Of a DNA stretch of 64,000 bases, positions 12,301-27,300 are shown in pieces. Within the stretch, counting starts at the first letter, position 1. Each line of letters opens with the position of its first letter. The stretch is from Crotophaga sulcirostris (lineage: Eukaryota > Chordata > Aves > Cuculiformes > Crotophagidae), in NCBI GenBank assembly GCA_013397455.1, contig VYZB01000120.1, positions 1,727,680 to 1,791,679 on the forward strand, given 5' to 3'. The position numbers were made by a program, and so were the translations under genes. Under the pieces are notes generated by a model that was not told the origin of the DNA, searched no databases, and saw nothing but the letters and a program-made list of their open reading frames with translations.

Positions 12301-15300
12301 ATTGATTTTGCCTTTTTTAAAAAAAAATGTTTTATCATAGGCAGTTGCACCCTGATCTGAAAAATAATCTGAAAGAGTTTAAAAAACATCTAATTGAAAC
12401 TACGAACAACATGGAACCTTTGAAGGTTTGGGAGCTACAGGGTAAGTATTGCATTTTTCTGAATCAACACAATACTCTGTTCAATTTGCTTTTGCTATGT
12501 TGGTGTACCAACGTCGTGATAAAAGCTTCTTTTAAAAAGAGACATATGGTTTCATTAAAAGGCAGTGTTATATCAAGTATTTATAAAGAATATATTTGTG
12601 TCTTGTCCTAATATTTCAAGCTAGAAATTAAAGGAGCGTTGAAGTCATTTTTTAAGATGGAGAATCGTAACTGGATTTACTGATTTTAAAGACAGAAGTA
12701 GTCCAGTTTTCTGCCTACTATATTATCTATTATATATATTATATATAATGTATATATCTATTATATAGATATATCTACATAATAGATTTATAAATATATG
12801 TCATTAATAATATATAAATTATACATTATATATTATGTATTTAGTTTCAAATATTTTTGAGGGGTGAAACAATGTAATTTTAACATGACTATTGAGTCAG
12901 GAGGAAATACAACTTTTTTAATTCATAAATTATAACTTTTATCAGTGTTCTGGACTTCACATTGGTACATTTTTTGATATAACATCGAACAGGATAACAT
13001 ACTTTTCAAAGTTTTCCTGTGGAAAAGGAGAACAGATACGTAGAAGTTGACTGCTAAACAGCTTCTGTGCTGATGGCTTGCCGGACATTCTATAACTTCA
13101 GTGGAATAATAAATCACTCTAAAATAGGTCCCTAAAATGTCATTATGCTTACATTTAGGCAACTAAATTTTAGCTGTTAAATTCTTCAGTTTTAGAGGAC
13201 AACCAAATCAAAAATGATTTGCGTTTTTAGTAGTACAGTGAAGAGGACTGAGCGGTTGTCTGAACTTCAGTTTCATTTCAGGACTCTTGACTGTTAAAGA
13301 GCTTGCAAGCAGTGTCCAGTCAGAAACTGGCTATTTGAAATAATTGTAGTTCCCTTGTAGACTGCTATCAGTGCAGGATTTATCTTGGTCCATAATTATA
13401 AAACAGAAATAATTGTATCTTGATTCTCCCAAGGAATCTACCATGCAAATAAAAAGAAAATTCCCTTTTCATCTGGTTAATTTTTTTTACATGATTGATA
13501 CCATTCTGTTGATGCTCAAGCAGAAGCAGCTGTGAAGCTTTGATCCCTTTGGCGTCTACCTTCAAAAGCTGATAAAATGTTTCTATTTAGTGGTGATCAT
13601 TTCTGCTATAGCTATATAGATAAAAGTGAAGTTTGTGCAACCAGTTCATACAGCATTGAAATTTAGTGTTGGGGTGCTGTTTGTTCAGTGCCAGGAAGAC
13701 GGATACTGGCTTGCGCATTTAGGGCCTTTTCAAACTGGAGGAAACCCTCTCTTCGTATGGTGCAGTTGTTTTCATACTTTTACTCCTGATATGACTGGGT
13801 GTTTTCTCTAGTTCATTCTTAATGACTAATTATATTGTCCTAGTTAATGGCTCAGCTACTCTCTGGTTTCCTGTAATTAGCTTCCAAGTAAAAAATTAAC
13901 TGAATTTAACTATAACTCCTTCAGCTATAATGCATGCTTCTATTTATAAATGACCATAAATATCATTCAGGAGTTGTCTTTCAAGAGCCCTTATGTTTTA
14001 GGCAAGTAATTAGGTTTACTATTCATAGTGGAAAAACTATGCACAGAGTACCAATGTGGTGTTCCCTTTAAATAACTCATTCTTTTATCTGTCTGAATAG
14101 CCTTTTGGTCTCTAGTGCTTCATTAGCATTCAAAGCATATTTTGAGATCTGCTTTAAGCTCAGGATCATCTTTGCCCCATGGTGCCCTACGCTGCTCTCT
14201 CAGCTGTTTTACGGTACCACAAGGGGGAATTCTGTAAGTGACAGTCCCCAACCAGAGGTGACCAAGAAGGCAGAGACATGTCAGTTTGCTTTGGTGGGAT
14301 TTGAATATTCGTACTTCAACCGTTCATCATAAAATGGAAATCATTAACAATTTATGAGAGATTTCAAGTGTATACCCTCAGTGCACAGCAGGTAATCTGT
14401 AGTAACGGCAGCAACTGGGTATTTCTTCATTTGGTCACAGCTTATATTTGGTGTTGAAAGGGATCTGAAATGTTCTTTTTGAAAACAGTGATCTCTTTAT
14501 ACTTTTTGTTAGAAGTATTAAGAAATATCAAGTTAACATTCCAATTCTCAGGCTCACCATTTTTTCCAGCCAAGGCGTACCTTATTGGGCTAAAGTAGGA
14601 ATGTGTGCTTTCGCTTTTTTTCAGCTTTTTTTTTTTTTTTTAAATCCTAATTGCTTCCAAAAGATGGTGCAAAGTTACTCTATGCAGCACCCTCTATAAC
14701 TTTCTGTCCAGCGCTTTTCACTGTGTGTAGTATCCACTTTCCTCAAACTGAATAATCCAGGACCTTCAGTTCTGCTCATCTGTCTTAACTAGTAGTTGAG
14801 GAGGGTTTAAAAACATCATTTCCCTTAGGTGGTTAGGCAGACTGTATCCAAAGTAAAGAGAAGCACATAGTATGTTATTACACTACCCTACTGCTACCAA
14901 AATTGGATTTTCCCCAGTCTCTTGTGCCAAAAAGTGTTGCAGTCAAGTTAGGCACTTAGTAAGGGCTAACTAATTTCCATTGTTGTTCTTCCAGTGGATA
15001 GGCAGATTAATTGTAAACTGTCCTGATATATGGAAATGTACTTCATTCTGAGAAAAAGAAGAGAGAAAAATGAGTTCCCTTTAAAAATTGGGCTAGAAAC
15101 TTAGGAGAAATAAAATTTGATGGTAGATTGGCCTTTCTTTCATGAGTCTTCACTTTTTTTTCCTGTGAAATTGCTGCAAACTCTTAAGTTGTGCACATCA
15201 TATATTCAATACATCCTTCCACATTGAACATATCTGTTTTCTGAAGATCTTGTGAAGTCCTGGAGCTGGAAAGATGTTATTCTCTACTGCAGTTATGGAT

Positions 15301-18300
15301 ACTTGTGGGTTGGTGTTTATCTGGGTTTGAGCATGATACCTTTGTCATACTGGCATAATGCTATGTGATTAATTGTCTGGATTTTTTCAGTGTGGTTTTT
15401 ATAAACTTAGAAATTACCTGTACAATGTGTATGCTTAAGATGACTGACTGGAATTCTATAAGAAAGCCTGAATTTGGTATTTCCAACTTTGAAGTGCCTA
15501 TTTTTTTTTACCTTAATAATGTTCCTTCATAATCTTTTATTGTGTGTAATTGAAACATAAAAAATGTTAATAGTGAGAGCATGTATATTGGATAATTTTC
15601 TGATTGTAGGCAGTATTGATTGAGAGTGATATTTCCAGTGTGTTGTTTTTTTTTTTTCCCCAGATCTTAGTTTTCAAGCAGCTGCTCAAATTATGGTTGC
15701 CCCCGTTTATGATGCCTTAAAGGTAATGAAAGACATAGCTCAGAACTTCCCAATAAAAGCAAGGTATGATACCTAAGCTTCTTTTTCAAATAGTGGGGTT
15801 TATGTTTGGATTTGAATGTAATGACAGTAATACAGATTTATATCCAAATCCTGCATTCAGGTATTCATGTTTTACAGCTTGCTGGATGGATCCCAACTAA
15901 TTTCATTGAGTATAAAATAACTCCTGGGAGGGCTAATGATCAGTCTCTTAAATGTTTCCTGCAGGAGATGACATGAAGGCATCCTACTCCTGCACACACT
16001 CATGTCTAGTTGCCTCCAGGCTTCTCATGGAATTTTATTTTCTGGGTGCAAATTTCTATTGAATTAATATCAGATCTACTTGCAGTAGGAAGAGGCAAGA
16101 TTTTATTAATTTTGCAGGGGATCCACCCAGATAAGTTCTAAGCACAACATCACTGATAAGATGCGGCCCTGGCTGCTGTATGTTAGTGTTCTTACTGAGG
16201 AAGATCTGCTGCCTATGACAGATTACATAACAAAAGATCAAGATTAAATAAATGAATAACATTTTCCCCTGTACTAATATTAAAGATTGCTCTTCCTGTA
16301 AGCTAATTGTATTGTAATTGAGAAATGCTTTTCTTTATATTTAATAAATTTGTCGTGTAATTCTATCTGCAGTATTTGCTTGAATTACTGAATTAAATAT
16401 GATACTAAATAGGGTTATTAACTCAATGTGGTTTTGCATTTTACAACTCTTGTCTAAGTACCACATAGTTTTTCATTGTCACCTCTGGTATTCTGATAGA
16501 GAAAATCTCCACTGTAATGGAAAAATTACCTTTGTAAAATCTGGTTTCAAGGAAGAAAAATAACTTTCAAAATGCCTGAAACATAATTATTATGAAATTG
16601 TAAGTACAAGTTTGCACTTAGATTAGCAATCAGAAAATGCAGCTTTTCATTAGAAGGTAGTGGAAATGTACTTAATGTCGAACTGCAAGGCCAGTTCTGT
16701 TCTTTAAAGGACAGGAAAAAAGGTCAGTTTAAAGTACTTGAGGTGACATTTAAATCATTGATGTAAAAAGTCATTAAATTGCTACATCCCACTTCAACTC
16801 CTGTCATTTATTTGTGACATTAGAACGCAATTTAACTACTCTTCAAACATTTTATTTTTATGGGTAGAAATATAAGAAGGCTTTAGAATTATTAAAAGAG
16901 GAACTGCAGTTCCTATCCTGTATATTTTTTTTCTAATATGATGATCTAACATGGTATTTTTAACATAAGAGGTTGCAAATGTTTGAATTATTTAAAGTTA
17001 GTAGATCCGCATTGACAACAAACTTAAATCAAGGGGGCATTGTGTAAAAACAGTGCACAAAATGTGTTTTCTTAATAATCTAATTGCAACCTACTGAGTC
17101 AGAAGTACTAGTTCGGAAAAAAACCCAAACCTTAGAATAAACACAACATGAAAAGAGATTGCTTAATCACTTTAGATAGATAACTAATCATTATAGCTGT
17201 AGTGTTTTAAATTTTTTTAAATTTCACACAGTTTAGATACAAAAACCATTTTTAGTCATGCAAATTAGGGGTTGAAAAGCTTGTATAAAAATTTTAGGAC
17301 TATAGTTATGAAAATAAAAATTAAATACTGTATGTTCCTTAAAAATTGAGTGGGTCCTTAGACCTCAGAAAAATTAGTATACCATTCTTTTTGTAGTTTC
17401 TTTCACTTTCTAGTTTATTGCTTGCATTTATGTGTCTCAGTATTCCCAGTAGAAAAGGTTAGTCTGAGGTAGATTGTAGAAAATGTCATCAAATGTAGAC
17501 AGTGTAAGAACTGATATATGTCATAGTAGCATTTTAATAATTCATGTTCTGTGATATTTCTCATATTTGATATATTGTACGTGTGTCACAAATATCTGCT
17601 ATTTGAGTGCAATAACAAGAAGTGTTTCTTGCTATCCGTTCATCTTTCGTGAGTGATAACATAACGAATGTGGAAATAGTTTACTTTTTTCCCTTGGTAT
17701 GCAGTACTGTATAGCTACATGTTCTTCCAGATGGGGGTAAAATATACTATGCATCAAAATATCTGATAGAAAATATTGCAACCTTAAGGTCATAGAAGAA
17801 CATTCCTACATCACGTAGAATGATAATTGATATCCATGTACTTTCAGACAGTAAAGTGTTTCTATTTGGTGAGTCCTTAGCACTGAATATTTACAAAAAC
17901 AGTGCATAGAACTTTGAAGCTTTGAAGAACTTGAACAAATAACTGAACTCAAAATTAACAAATGTCGTTCACAGGTGCTTTCACACTTGTTACCTCAAAT
18001 TCCTAGCGTGTCCTTCTCAACAATCGACCATCACACTTTCTGCTTAAATCTTGCTAGAACCCTGCATCATCAACTGCCCTGCATAGAGAAGGAGCTAGTT
18101 AATGACTCTTTAATGTGTTGCTTTCTTATTACCAAAATTCTATCAGTTAAGCTTACCTTTTGCTGTTAAGTATTTTACTTTCTTGCTAACATTGAGACAG
18201 TTTTTTCTTCTCCTTTCCACCTTTTTATTATTTTCACATTCATTTTTTATGTTTCTGCCTTACTACTGTGAGCTATTTGTAGAGATTTAGGTGGTTCTTT

Positions 18301-21300
18301 TTATCTATGCAGTTTTTATCACCTGTATATGCAGAATGAGACATTGATTCCAAAAGCTGCAGGCCCTGGTACTATTTATATTGAGTTTAGCAAGACAAAA
18401 TTGAGAGCTTTTTTTGCTGAAATATGTTTTACTTCAGGACTCTGTAAAACTATTGCTATGAAGTCAGAATAATAGTTGCTGTAGTAATGCCACAAATTAA
18501 ATTTCCAGCTTGATATGGAGTCCTTCTGTTAAGTAGCTGGTTTGTCTAAGTAAACTGCCAGTAATAATTCCCATTAATTACGGTTGTTCCTTTAATGAGA
18601 AAAGTTCTATAGTGTTCCTGAATTACGTCTGTTGCTGGTAGAAGGTCCCCTAAAGCACTGTCCTTACACTGTCAACTTTTTTGAGACTTCTAACTTGATC
18701 GTGTTTTTTCTTAATCATTCTCCTCCATTTTTCCATATTTAAATTTGGCTTCAGGTATTCTTTTCTTTGTACTTAGTTTCTTTTTTTTTTTTTTAAACCT
18801 TCATCATCAGTGTTTCTTTTTCAACAGAAATGTTTGTAGTTTCTTGCTTTCTGCTCTGCAGCTTTTATTTCAAAACTAGTGAACACAGAAAGTAGTACAG
18901 TATAAGATATATTTACTCAGTATTGAATACACTTACATTCTTTATGTCCATAGAAAGTACCTGGTAGTCTGATTATAAAAGCTTTATGAGAAAGAGTTTA
19001 GATCAGTTGAACAATAGTAAGCATGTTAAGCTCATCCTCGAATGACTACTGATAATATATTTGAGCCATTTTGACTGTTTTTACCATTGTCTTTGACATC
19101 ACAGTTTGAGTTATACCTTTCTCATTTTTACAGATCGCTGACCAGAGTGGCTGTAGACAAGAAAATGCGAAGTGAAATAAAAGCAAATCAGAAGGTTTGT
19201 TTTAATTTTTTCAAGTGGATGTTTGAGTAATATTATTATAGTACTGCTTTGGGAGATATTTATTAGTGTAGCAGCTTTCACATGGTTTCTATCAGAGAAA
19301 AAGAACTAATTGTTCTAAACAGCTTTTACTAAAGAAATAACATGAAAATACTGAATTGAAATTATTCACCTTCTGCTGTTCTTGGTATATTTTCTCTTCT
19401 CTCTTTTGATTTTACAGAATTAGGCAAGGACAAACTATTTTTACAGCACATTATATTGTCATAAATTGTATATGTGAAAGCAGAATGAGTATCAGTATTT
19501 TTTCTAGAGCTTTAGTGTTGAATATAAACCTGCTGCTTATATTATAGTCGGCATGTGCTAGCTTTGAGCTTTTCACGCTCGCAGAATCACACGTGCAACT
19601 TTTCTGCAAGGTATTTTGAGCATTGCTTGTCATAGATGGTGGATTTGTTTTCATCCTTGATGCACTTCATCTGTTGTGTATCACATGAGGAGTCATTGTT
19701 CGTGTGATTTTAACTGATCTGAGATGTATTCTCAGATGCCGCTTTGTTTTTGTAGAGTTTGTGTATTTTCTCAGTTGAGTGTTTAGATTTTTCCTTTCAA
19801 GTTGAGTATTAAAATCAACCATTAGCCACCATGCTTTTAGTATTGGTTGCATGAAATAACATCCATAGCACTGTCCTTAATCTTGATCTTGAGAACGTGT
19901 ATTTTCATAGGGTATTAAGACTGACCAACCACCTTAGTGAAAGGAATTTATTTCTTACTTATGGCATTCTTGTACTTCTGCAACATTACCATCTGTCATT
20001 TTGCTTTGCATCCATTCAGGCCTTTTCCTCTTGTCTTGCCAACATTGATATATCCAGCAGTGTGCCTTTCCAGTTTCTTTCACTTTCCGAAACAGTGAAA
20101 TCGAACAAAGTCTGTGTTGCACTGATGCAGCCTTCTCATAAAAAGCTTGTCATCTCCGTTGTAGTAGAAATGTCACATAAATGTGTTAAGAGCTCTCCAC
20201 CATGCAAAACTAATGTGAGGCTTTCCAGCCTGAAGTATTTCCTGCCCAGATAGTGACAGACTCGAGTGTTATGTCCTTATAAACAGTTACGCAAACAATT
20301 GTATCAGGCTTTTTTTTTGTCTGTAGGTGATTGCACGTGGGACTGGGTTATTAAGAATATAATTCACATATCCCAGCAGTTCACTCTGCTGAGCCCTTCA
20401 ACTTTCTTGTGTACAGGGTGCATGTTTGATTGTTGGGTTTTCAGAGATCTTAGAGTGTGCTCAACATTATGCAGATCTCTTGTTTCTTGCACTAGTGAGA
20501 AGTACCATGGTATTTACTCAAGGGCAAGACAGTATCTGCACCCCTCTTCATTGCTCTCTGTATACACGTTTTCCTATATCTCTTTGTTGTTAAGTTTATA
20601 GTTAGGATAAAGCAAAACAAATCCCTGATGATCATAGTTTCTCCAGAGTACAAGTGTTGATGTCAGGTCTTGTTTCTACATGAAATCTTTCAATGTTTTT
20701 CTCTGCTTGCAGCCCTCTTAACATAAAAATGCAAAACAACTGCTTAATAAAAACTACTCCTCTACCCCAAAATGCAACCACCACCATATTAAAGCTATAT
20801 CAGTAATTACAATGGCTAAATATAAGTTACTAAATATAAATATTAGGAAGAGAAGTTAAGATTTGGTTTGAAATTAAGATATCTGCGTTTAGGTACCTGC
20901 GGGGGGGATCTAAACGTCTATAATAACAATGAAAATGTAGTCAATGGACATAAGAAACAATTTAGCTCACTCAGTGATTGTTTTGTGGGGCATGACTGAA
21001 TTGCCTTAACCTACATTTCTGATGACACTTGAGATGCCATGGGCTATCCAAGATAGCCACACTGGAACATCCATTCCTTAATGATTAATCTGTACTTTCC
21101 AGTGCAAGAAGCCTTATCCTGAACCCATGCAATGTCTCAAATGGCATTGGATATGAGCTGAATCACTCCTATGAGTCCCTAGACTTTTAGATACATCAAC
21201 TGTAAGAGAATCTTATGCACCTGTCAGACTAAGGTTAGATTTTATACTGCATCCTCCCTGAGGCCACAGGCCTTTAGACATCTAAAAGCTAAAATCTGTT

Positions 21301-24300
21301 GAATATAAGTGGGGAAACTTCCTGAACGCTGCTGCTAGAGCACAATAAATTGGCGTGTATGTTCTTGAGCTGCAGTACATCCATCTAGCAGCAGGAGAGA
21401 TATAATCTCATGCTGTGTGTAACTGAATGATTCCCTCTCAAGATAATGAAAGTTGAATAGGAAATGCAACGGGAGGAAATAAAGGTATTAAAAGTTGAAA
21501 GACATGTGATGATTTAGATGTAATGAATTGATACCTAACTAAGAAATAGACAAAGAACTGCTGTAGATAAAAGGAAAAATAAAATCTCATTAAAAACAGC
21601 TCATGAATTCCAGCACAGTAATGTTGGCAAGAAAATACTATGTATTATCAGCATTAAATTCTAGTCTGATATGCCTAAATACTCCTTTCATCAAAGTTGT
21701 TCAAGAAAATGGATGCTCTTCTGAAAGATCAGTTGCCTAGCGTTGGAACTGTATAACAAGTCTTAGCTCTCATTCAGCTCAGTTGTTTTTCTGCTGCAGT
21801 ACTGAAGGATTTGGAAGCCTTTTAGGCTCCCATTTCAGTACCCAGTGGCTGATACTTTTGTCATTGTTCTTGCATTCATTTTACTATTAGTTTTTGTATG
21901 ACCTACATTAGCCTAGTTACATTCTTAGTATCTCTTCCTACATGAGAGTCTGGGCTTATAGGAATGACCAGTAAGCTTTCAGCAATGGTGAGAGATCTCT
22001 TATCCAGAATGCTGATTTCAGTGCTTCAAGGAGAGAGACTCTTTTGGCTGATCTCACAAGATCTGCACCAGAGCCCTGAAAGATGCTGGTAAGATTTCTT
22101 GGAACTGGAATACTCCATATGTTTATTGTTCTCTCCTTGAGTCCAGTGGCATTAAGGGGGATTTTTCTGCAGTTACAGCATTTCGTGGCACAGCTCTGCT
22201 ATTAAAACTGGAATCCAAGACGCATTTGCTAACTACTGAAAAATGTCACATATACCTAGGGCTCTGGATGCTTCTCTGCCTGGTGAAGAGTCTCATCACT
22301 GTAGGCCTGGCTATTTAATTTTGTCCTGTCTGCTGGGTTAGATGGTATCTCAGGATCAAACTCTGTGTAGGTAAAAAGAGTGAAAATTTCAGCTGCTGCA
22401 ATGGCGCTTGGCATTGACAGGCAGGTCTGAATTTTGGCTGCATAGAAGGGATGTGTAGAGTGAAACCTTGGGGTGATGTATAATTCTGTATGAAGCTGTG
22501 GTAGGTAAAATGGGTATGTGGGACACCAGCTTCTATGTCTAGTTTTTGTTTTAATGGTTGCATGAAGTTCAACAAAGATAAATATTATGTACTGCACTTG
22601 GGCCAGAGTTAGTTAGAAGCAGTTAGTTATAAAGAAGATAGAGGTCCTTCCTCTTCCATGTCAAGGTTTGGGGAATACCAAAAAAACCATTTCTGTAACA
22701 TAGATGAGTATAAGATTGGGAATAAAGTGAGTTTTCTAAATTAGAAAAGTAATTAAATAATCTTTTTTCCTTATCTGACCATAGGAAACTTACTACCATG
22801 CTTTTATACTCATTTTTTAAAGGCCCACTGACATCCATTTTTAGGTGTCTACTAAAATTTTCATGAAAGATAATAACTAAATTTTTTTTTTAAAAAAAGG
22901 CTCTCTGGTTAATTCTTAGCATTGGTGAGGTCCACTGCCCCTCGCGATGCACCTTTATCCTTCTCATTATATCAGAGTTTGAATTTATGTGTTTTGATAC
23001 TTTATAACAAACATGACTCTTTGGGAAATCTACATACAAAAAAGCAATGACAACACTATAAAGATCAGATTACACCATTAGAATAAACTAAATTTACCAA
23101 TTTCAAAAGCTGTTTTTCAAGGTCAAGGACCGGTTTTGGACTTCCATAAAAATTCTTTGTGTTTTAGGCTCAGGCTTATCCCAGCTGCATTTTTTTTCCT
23201 TCATGGAGAGCCCTGCCTTTCATACGTTTGCATTAGGTGCAATTACATACTTTTATTGTGCTTTAAGTTGTGAAAATGTTTATTTGTACTAAGGAATAGG
23301 GTACCATTTCAATGAATGATGAGTAATACACACATCTAATGGATTACAAAGAGCTCTGAGCGCACTATTCTCATTTATGTGGGGTTGCACTGATAATGCC
23401 AACAAACCAGTTAGCTTTGATTTTACTTACATTTAATTGTATGAAAGTAACCACACTACTTTAAAGGAATAACATCACTTTCAGGGTTGTCCCTTTTTTT
23501 TTCCTCTTATTTGTTCAGTGATGGGCTCATAGGTGAAGTAATATACATAGCCTGGGTTGCATGTTCTAAGTATCCTTTTGTTCTAAGTGTGCTTTTTGTT
23601 CACACTTCTTTTGTTCAGCAAGTGGGAGCTAACTGGGGAAAAAAGTCCGTCCTCAGCTTGCTTCTTTTCTGCCTATTTTTGGTGCTTTCCATTCCTCTGT
23701 TGGGAAGTAAGACAGATCTGGAAATCTGACTGCTCCTCAAGGGGTGAGTTGGAATAAACTGCTGCTGTTGCTCCTGTTACTTATATTGCTATGGCCACTG
23801 TAGATTGAACAGTGTGGTGCCTCACAGCTCTCTGATATAAAGTAAGGCGCACTCTGCTCCTTAAATGCTTCCTTCCTCTTGTATTTGTATACTGTGGAAT
23901 TTTTTTAGTTCTTTGCAAAGCAAGGATATGCTATCCCGTCTGATTTATTATTTTTTTTCCAAAGGCTTTTGTTCAATGAGACTGCGTGTTTCTAGTCTGT
24001 CTTTCCTGCTTCCCCCTAAAAGTTGTGACTGTGCATTTTTGGAAATATAACAGATTTTAAGTTGTTGAGAAGCTCGTTTCAAGAGGAGGTCTGAAGGACA
24101 CATGTAGGGTCTGCCTTTAATCTCCATTTGGAAGTGAATGGATATGTAGGAGCAATGTGCTGTGTTTTTCAGAAACTTCTGAGCTGTGTTTCTGTATTGG
24201 CGTGTATTTTCACTTTCTGTTGGCAGACACTGACAATAAGTTCTTGTCTATACCTTGTACAGGTGAGGACACTATAGGTTGTTGGGAAGGATTATCAATT

Positions 24301-27300
24301 ATTTGTATTACGCATTCAAAATGTGTTAAATAGCACTTAAAAAAGTATGCTGTCAATATTCTTACCAACAATGCTCAGCTAAAAGAAGAAATTATATGTG
24401 AGGGATTTGTTGTGTAGGATTATTTAATGTAATATATATTTTATATCTGTTTGTTTATATTTATATATATTTATATATCTGTATGTGTGTGCTGTTGTTG
24501 ACATGTACCTAAATAACTTAGCAGTACTTCTTGTTTTTAAGCATTTTCATGAAATTCTTGGAATCCAGCCTGGAGAAGGACGTTTATTTCTAAACGGTCT
24601 TCCTATTGACCTGGATTTTCATGACCCCTTCAGGTAAAACAGTATATTTTATTTGAATTTTATAGAATTATGAATAATACTGGAGGAGTCAGTGCTCATG
24701 GTGATAAATAATCTCATCTATTGCGTTTTGGGCACCAGGAAGTACTCCAGCAAAGGCAATACTCTTTTACAGTGATTTTGCTTTTAATATGAACGTTGTA
24801 TAAAGTAGTCGGAAACAGTTTTTCTCTTCAAATATGTTTTATAATTTGCTTACAATTTTACTGCTCATCATGTAAAATTAATTTGGAAATTGAAGGAAAC
24901 CAACGTATATTTAAAAAGTCTGGAAAAGCACTTGAAAATGTAAGTGCTTTCACATACCTGTTTCTTAAAAAAATAACAAAAAATGAAGGCATTGATTATA
25001 GATGCATACTCCTTGGGGTTTTTTGTGGAGTGCTTGTGAGTCTGTGTCTGGCCACCTTTTATAATCAGTTCTGTTGATGCACAACTAATCTGTTTTTTCG
25101 TATAAGAAATCTTTATCCAGCTTGTATTATTATAGTATAATTATTTGGGGCGACTTACCTCTTCCATGCAAGCACCCAAGCTGTAAACATTTTCCCTTTG
25201 ATTCTTCTGTACATTGTCAGCAGCAGGACAGACATGACTACTTGAAAATCATTTTTGGAGGCCTCAAAACTGTTAGTAAATATACTGATGCTAAGGCTGA
25301 GTTTTTTCATTTTCCTGCGATTTGTTACAGTCTACAATTTTTCATTTTCCATTTTTAAACTCAAAATGTCTTCTTTTCTCCTCCAGGGAGATTCTTAAGG
25401 TTTCTTGGGTTTATTTATATTTGCAATTTTTACATTATTTTTTTTTCCTCAGAGGGAGTTTTGAGATTCAGTCACTTGTGTCTTTGTGATAATGATGCAA
25501 ATATTAGTAGCACTTTTTAATGGTAGTGCTAGGTTTGATTTCAATATGATTTAAAAGAACCTTTTCAGAATAGAGAAAACTCAAAATGAAGCAAGATAAT
25601 AATAAAGGTGTTTGGAAAATCTTGCTTACTATGTTCTACCGGGTGAGTACTTCAGGTTTGTTTCCCTCCTCATATAGGATTTTCAGATTGCAACATGTTA
25701 GTCCTCTTGGCTCTTCTAGGAAAGAGTTTTCTTTTAGAGGAATAGCCATGTTTCTTCCATGCTGTTTTCAGGGTTGTGCTGTTATGCAGATTTAGGGTGT
25801 ATCTGTATCTCCATCACTTGCTACCTGCTTCTCTACGCACTTGCAAAGCCTCTTATTATTTGAATAATATGTTATAATTCTATTTTGAAGTAATTTAAAG
25901 ATGCGTACTGTTATTAATCGATTTTTGTTTTAAACATTTGACTGCAGAAGAACATAAAAATATTTTTAATACTAAAATAATCCTTCTATTAAGTCTTTGA
26001 AGTGTTTTTTTCTTTTTATGTCATGTTGAGTTCTATGTAGACATTATGCATTTTTCTTTCTGAAAAAGTATCTTAGAGACTCTAAAACTAGAAGGAAAAA
26101 TGATGCATGGCCTTCATGAACTTGGAATCAAAGAGGAGACCATGAGTAAATTTATGAGGTTGAATATACATCCTACAGATGACAGTTATGCGCTAGATAT
26201 TCGTCACTCTTCGATAATAGTGAGTGATTAAACAATTATTTATTTAAATGTTATATATTTGATACTATGTGTAAGACAGTCTGTCTTTCTTTGTAGCATA
26301 ATTAAAATGCAAGGCACAATCCCATATATCAGTAAGCAGTGTAAAATATTTTGGAGGGTGGTATCTGTTCAATATGTTTCAGGAGTAATTTTCTCTAACC
26401 TATACCTTATTAAAATTTTAAGAGACTGGATATTTAAAAGAAAAGAGGAAAGTATCTAAGAGTGGTTGCACACAAAGCTATAGAATTTGACTCTACAGCA
26501 ACTTATCTGGCTATGTAATATTCTTGTACTATGGAAGACTGCTAAATGTACTTACAAGGCATGATAATTGAATTGTGGAGAACTTAAATATTTTGTTCCT
26601 AATTGTCCAATGACTTTGCTTCTTTTTTCCTCCTTTTTCAAAGTTTGTGCAATTTTCATTACAAAGGTTATACCAGTGAAAAAGGCACTAACACACTAAT
26701 TTTCTTCACCTGAAAGAACCATATTTCACTTTTCTGTTTGCCAAGTGTAAACAGGCTTGCACACAAAACAGAAGGACAAATTGGCTGTTTATTAATTACT
26801 TAGTTATTTATATACATGTATAAAGTGCTGCTGCACGTTATAGATAAATACTGTATTTACTTTACGAGGTGGTTATGCTGTGTTACATACATGCCTGTAA
26901 TGTGTTGTTATGACCTTTGTATTGTGCAAGTAGCTTGCACACTTGGAAAAATGCTTTTATTCACATCCTGATACAGAGTACAAAGGGTCTTTTTTCCATC
27001 TATTATTAACTTCATCACGAACTACAAATAAAAAATCTAAACAGTTTAATTGAAAGAGGGAAAGAAAATTAATTTTATAAGCTATTTTCTGTTACTGTTT
27101 CAAAAAGATGACACACCACTTCAGTCTTTCCCAGCTTTCCGTATGTTTTAAGATAGCTTTATTTACACATACATGCTTTACTCAGTAGTTAATACGTGTT
27201 TTCTAAATGGCTGGTTTTTTTTGTTTTAGTGGGTTAATAACATAGAACAAGATCCCAGCTATAGCACGTGGCCTGCAAGCTATCAGGAGCTGCTCAAGCC

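Larger units (their letters stand above)
12442..15663 (+). other. UGGT2 intron 6
   Basis: It holds a strongly AT-rich, partly palindromic tract at 12718-12842 and a 16-base T run at 14626-14641. No gene or transposon recognised. Confidence 0.65.
19195..24541 (+). other. UGGT2 intron 8
   Basis: The largest intron, 5.3 kb. It holds a possible tiny CR1 relic at 22558-22607 and a TA-rich tract at about 24430-24492. Open frames at 19897-20253 and 22256-22597 have no recognisable similarity. Confidence 0.65.

Noticed and set aside
19897..20253. 118-codon open frame in intron 8
   Set aside because: No recognisable domain and no conserved motif; consistent with a random frame.
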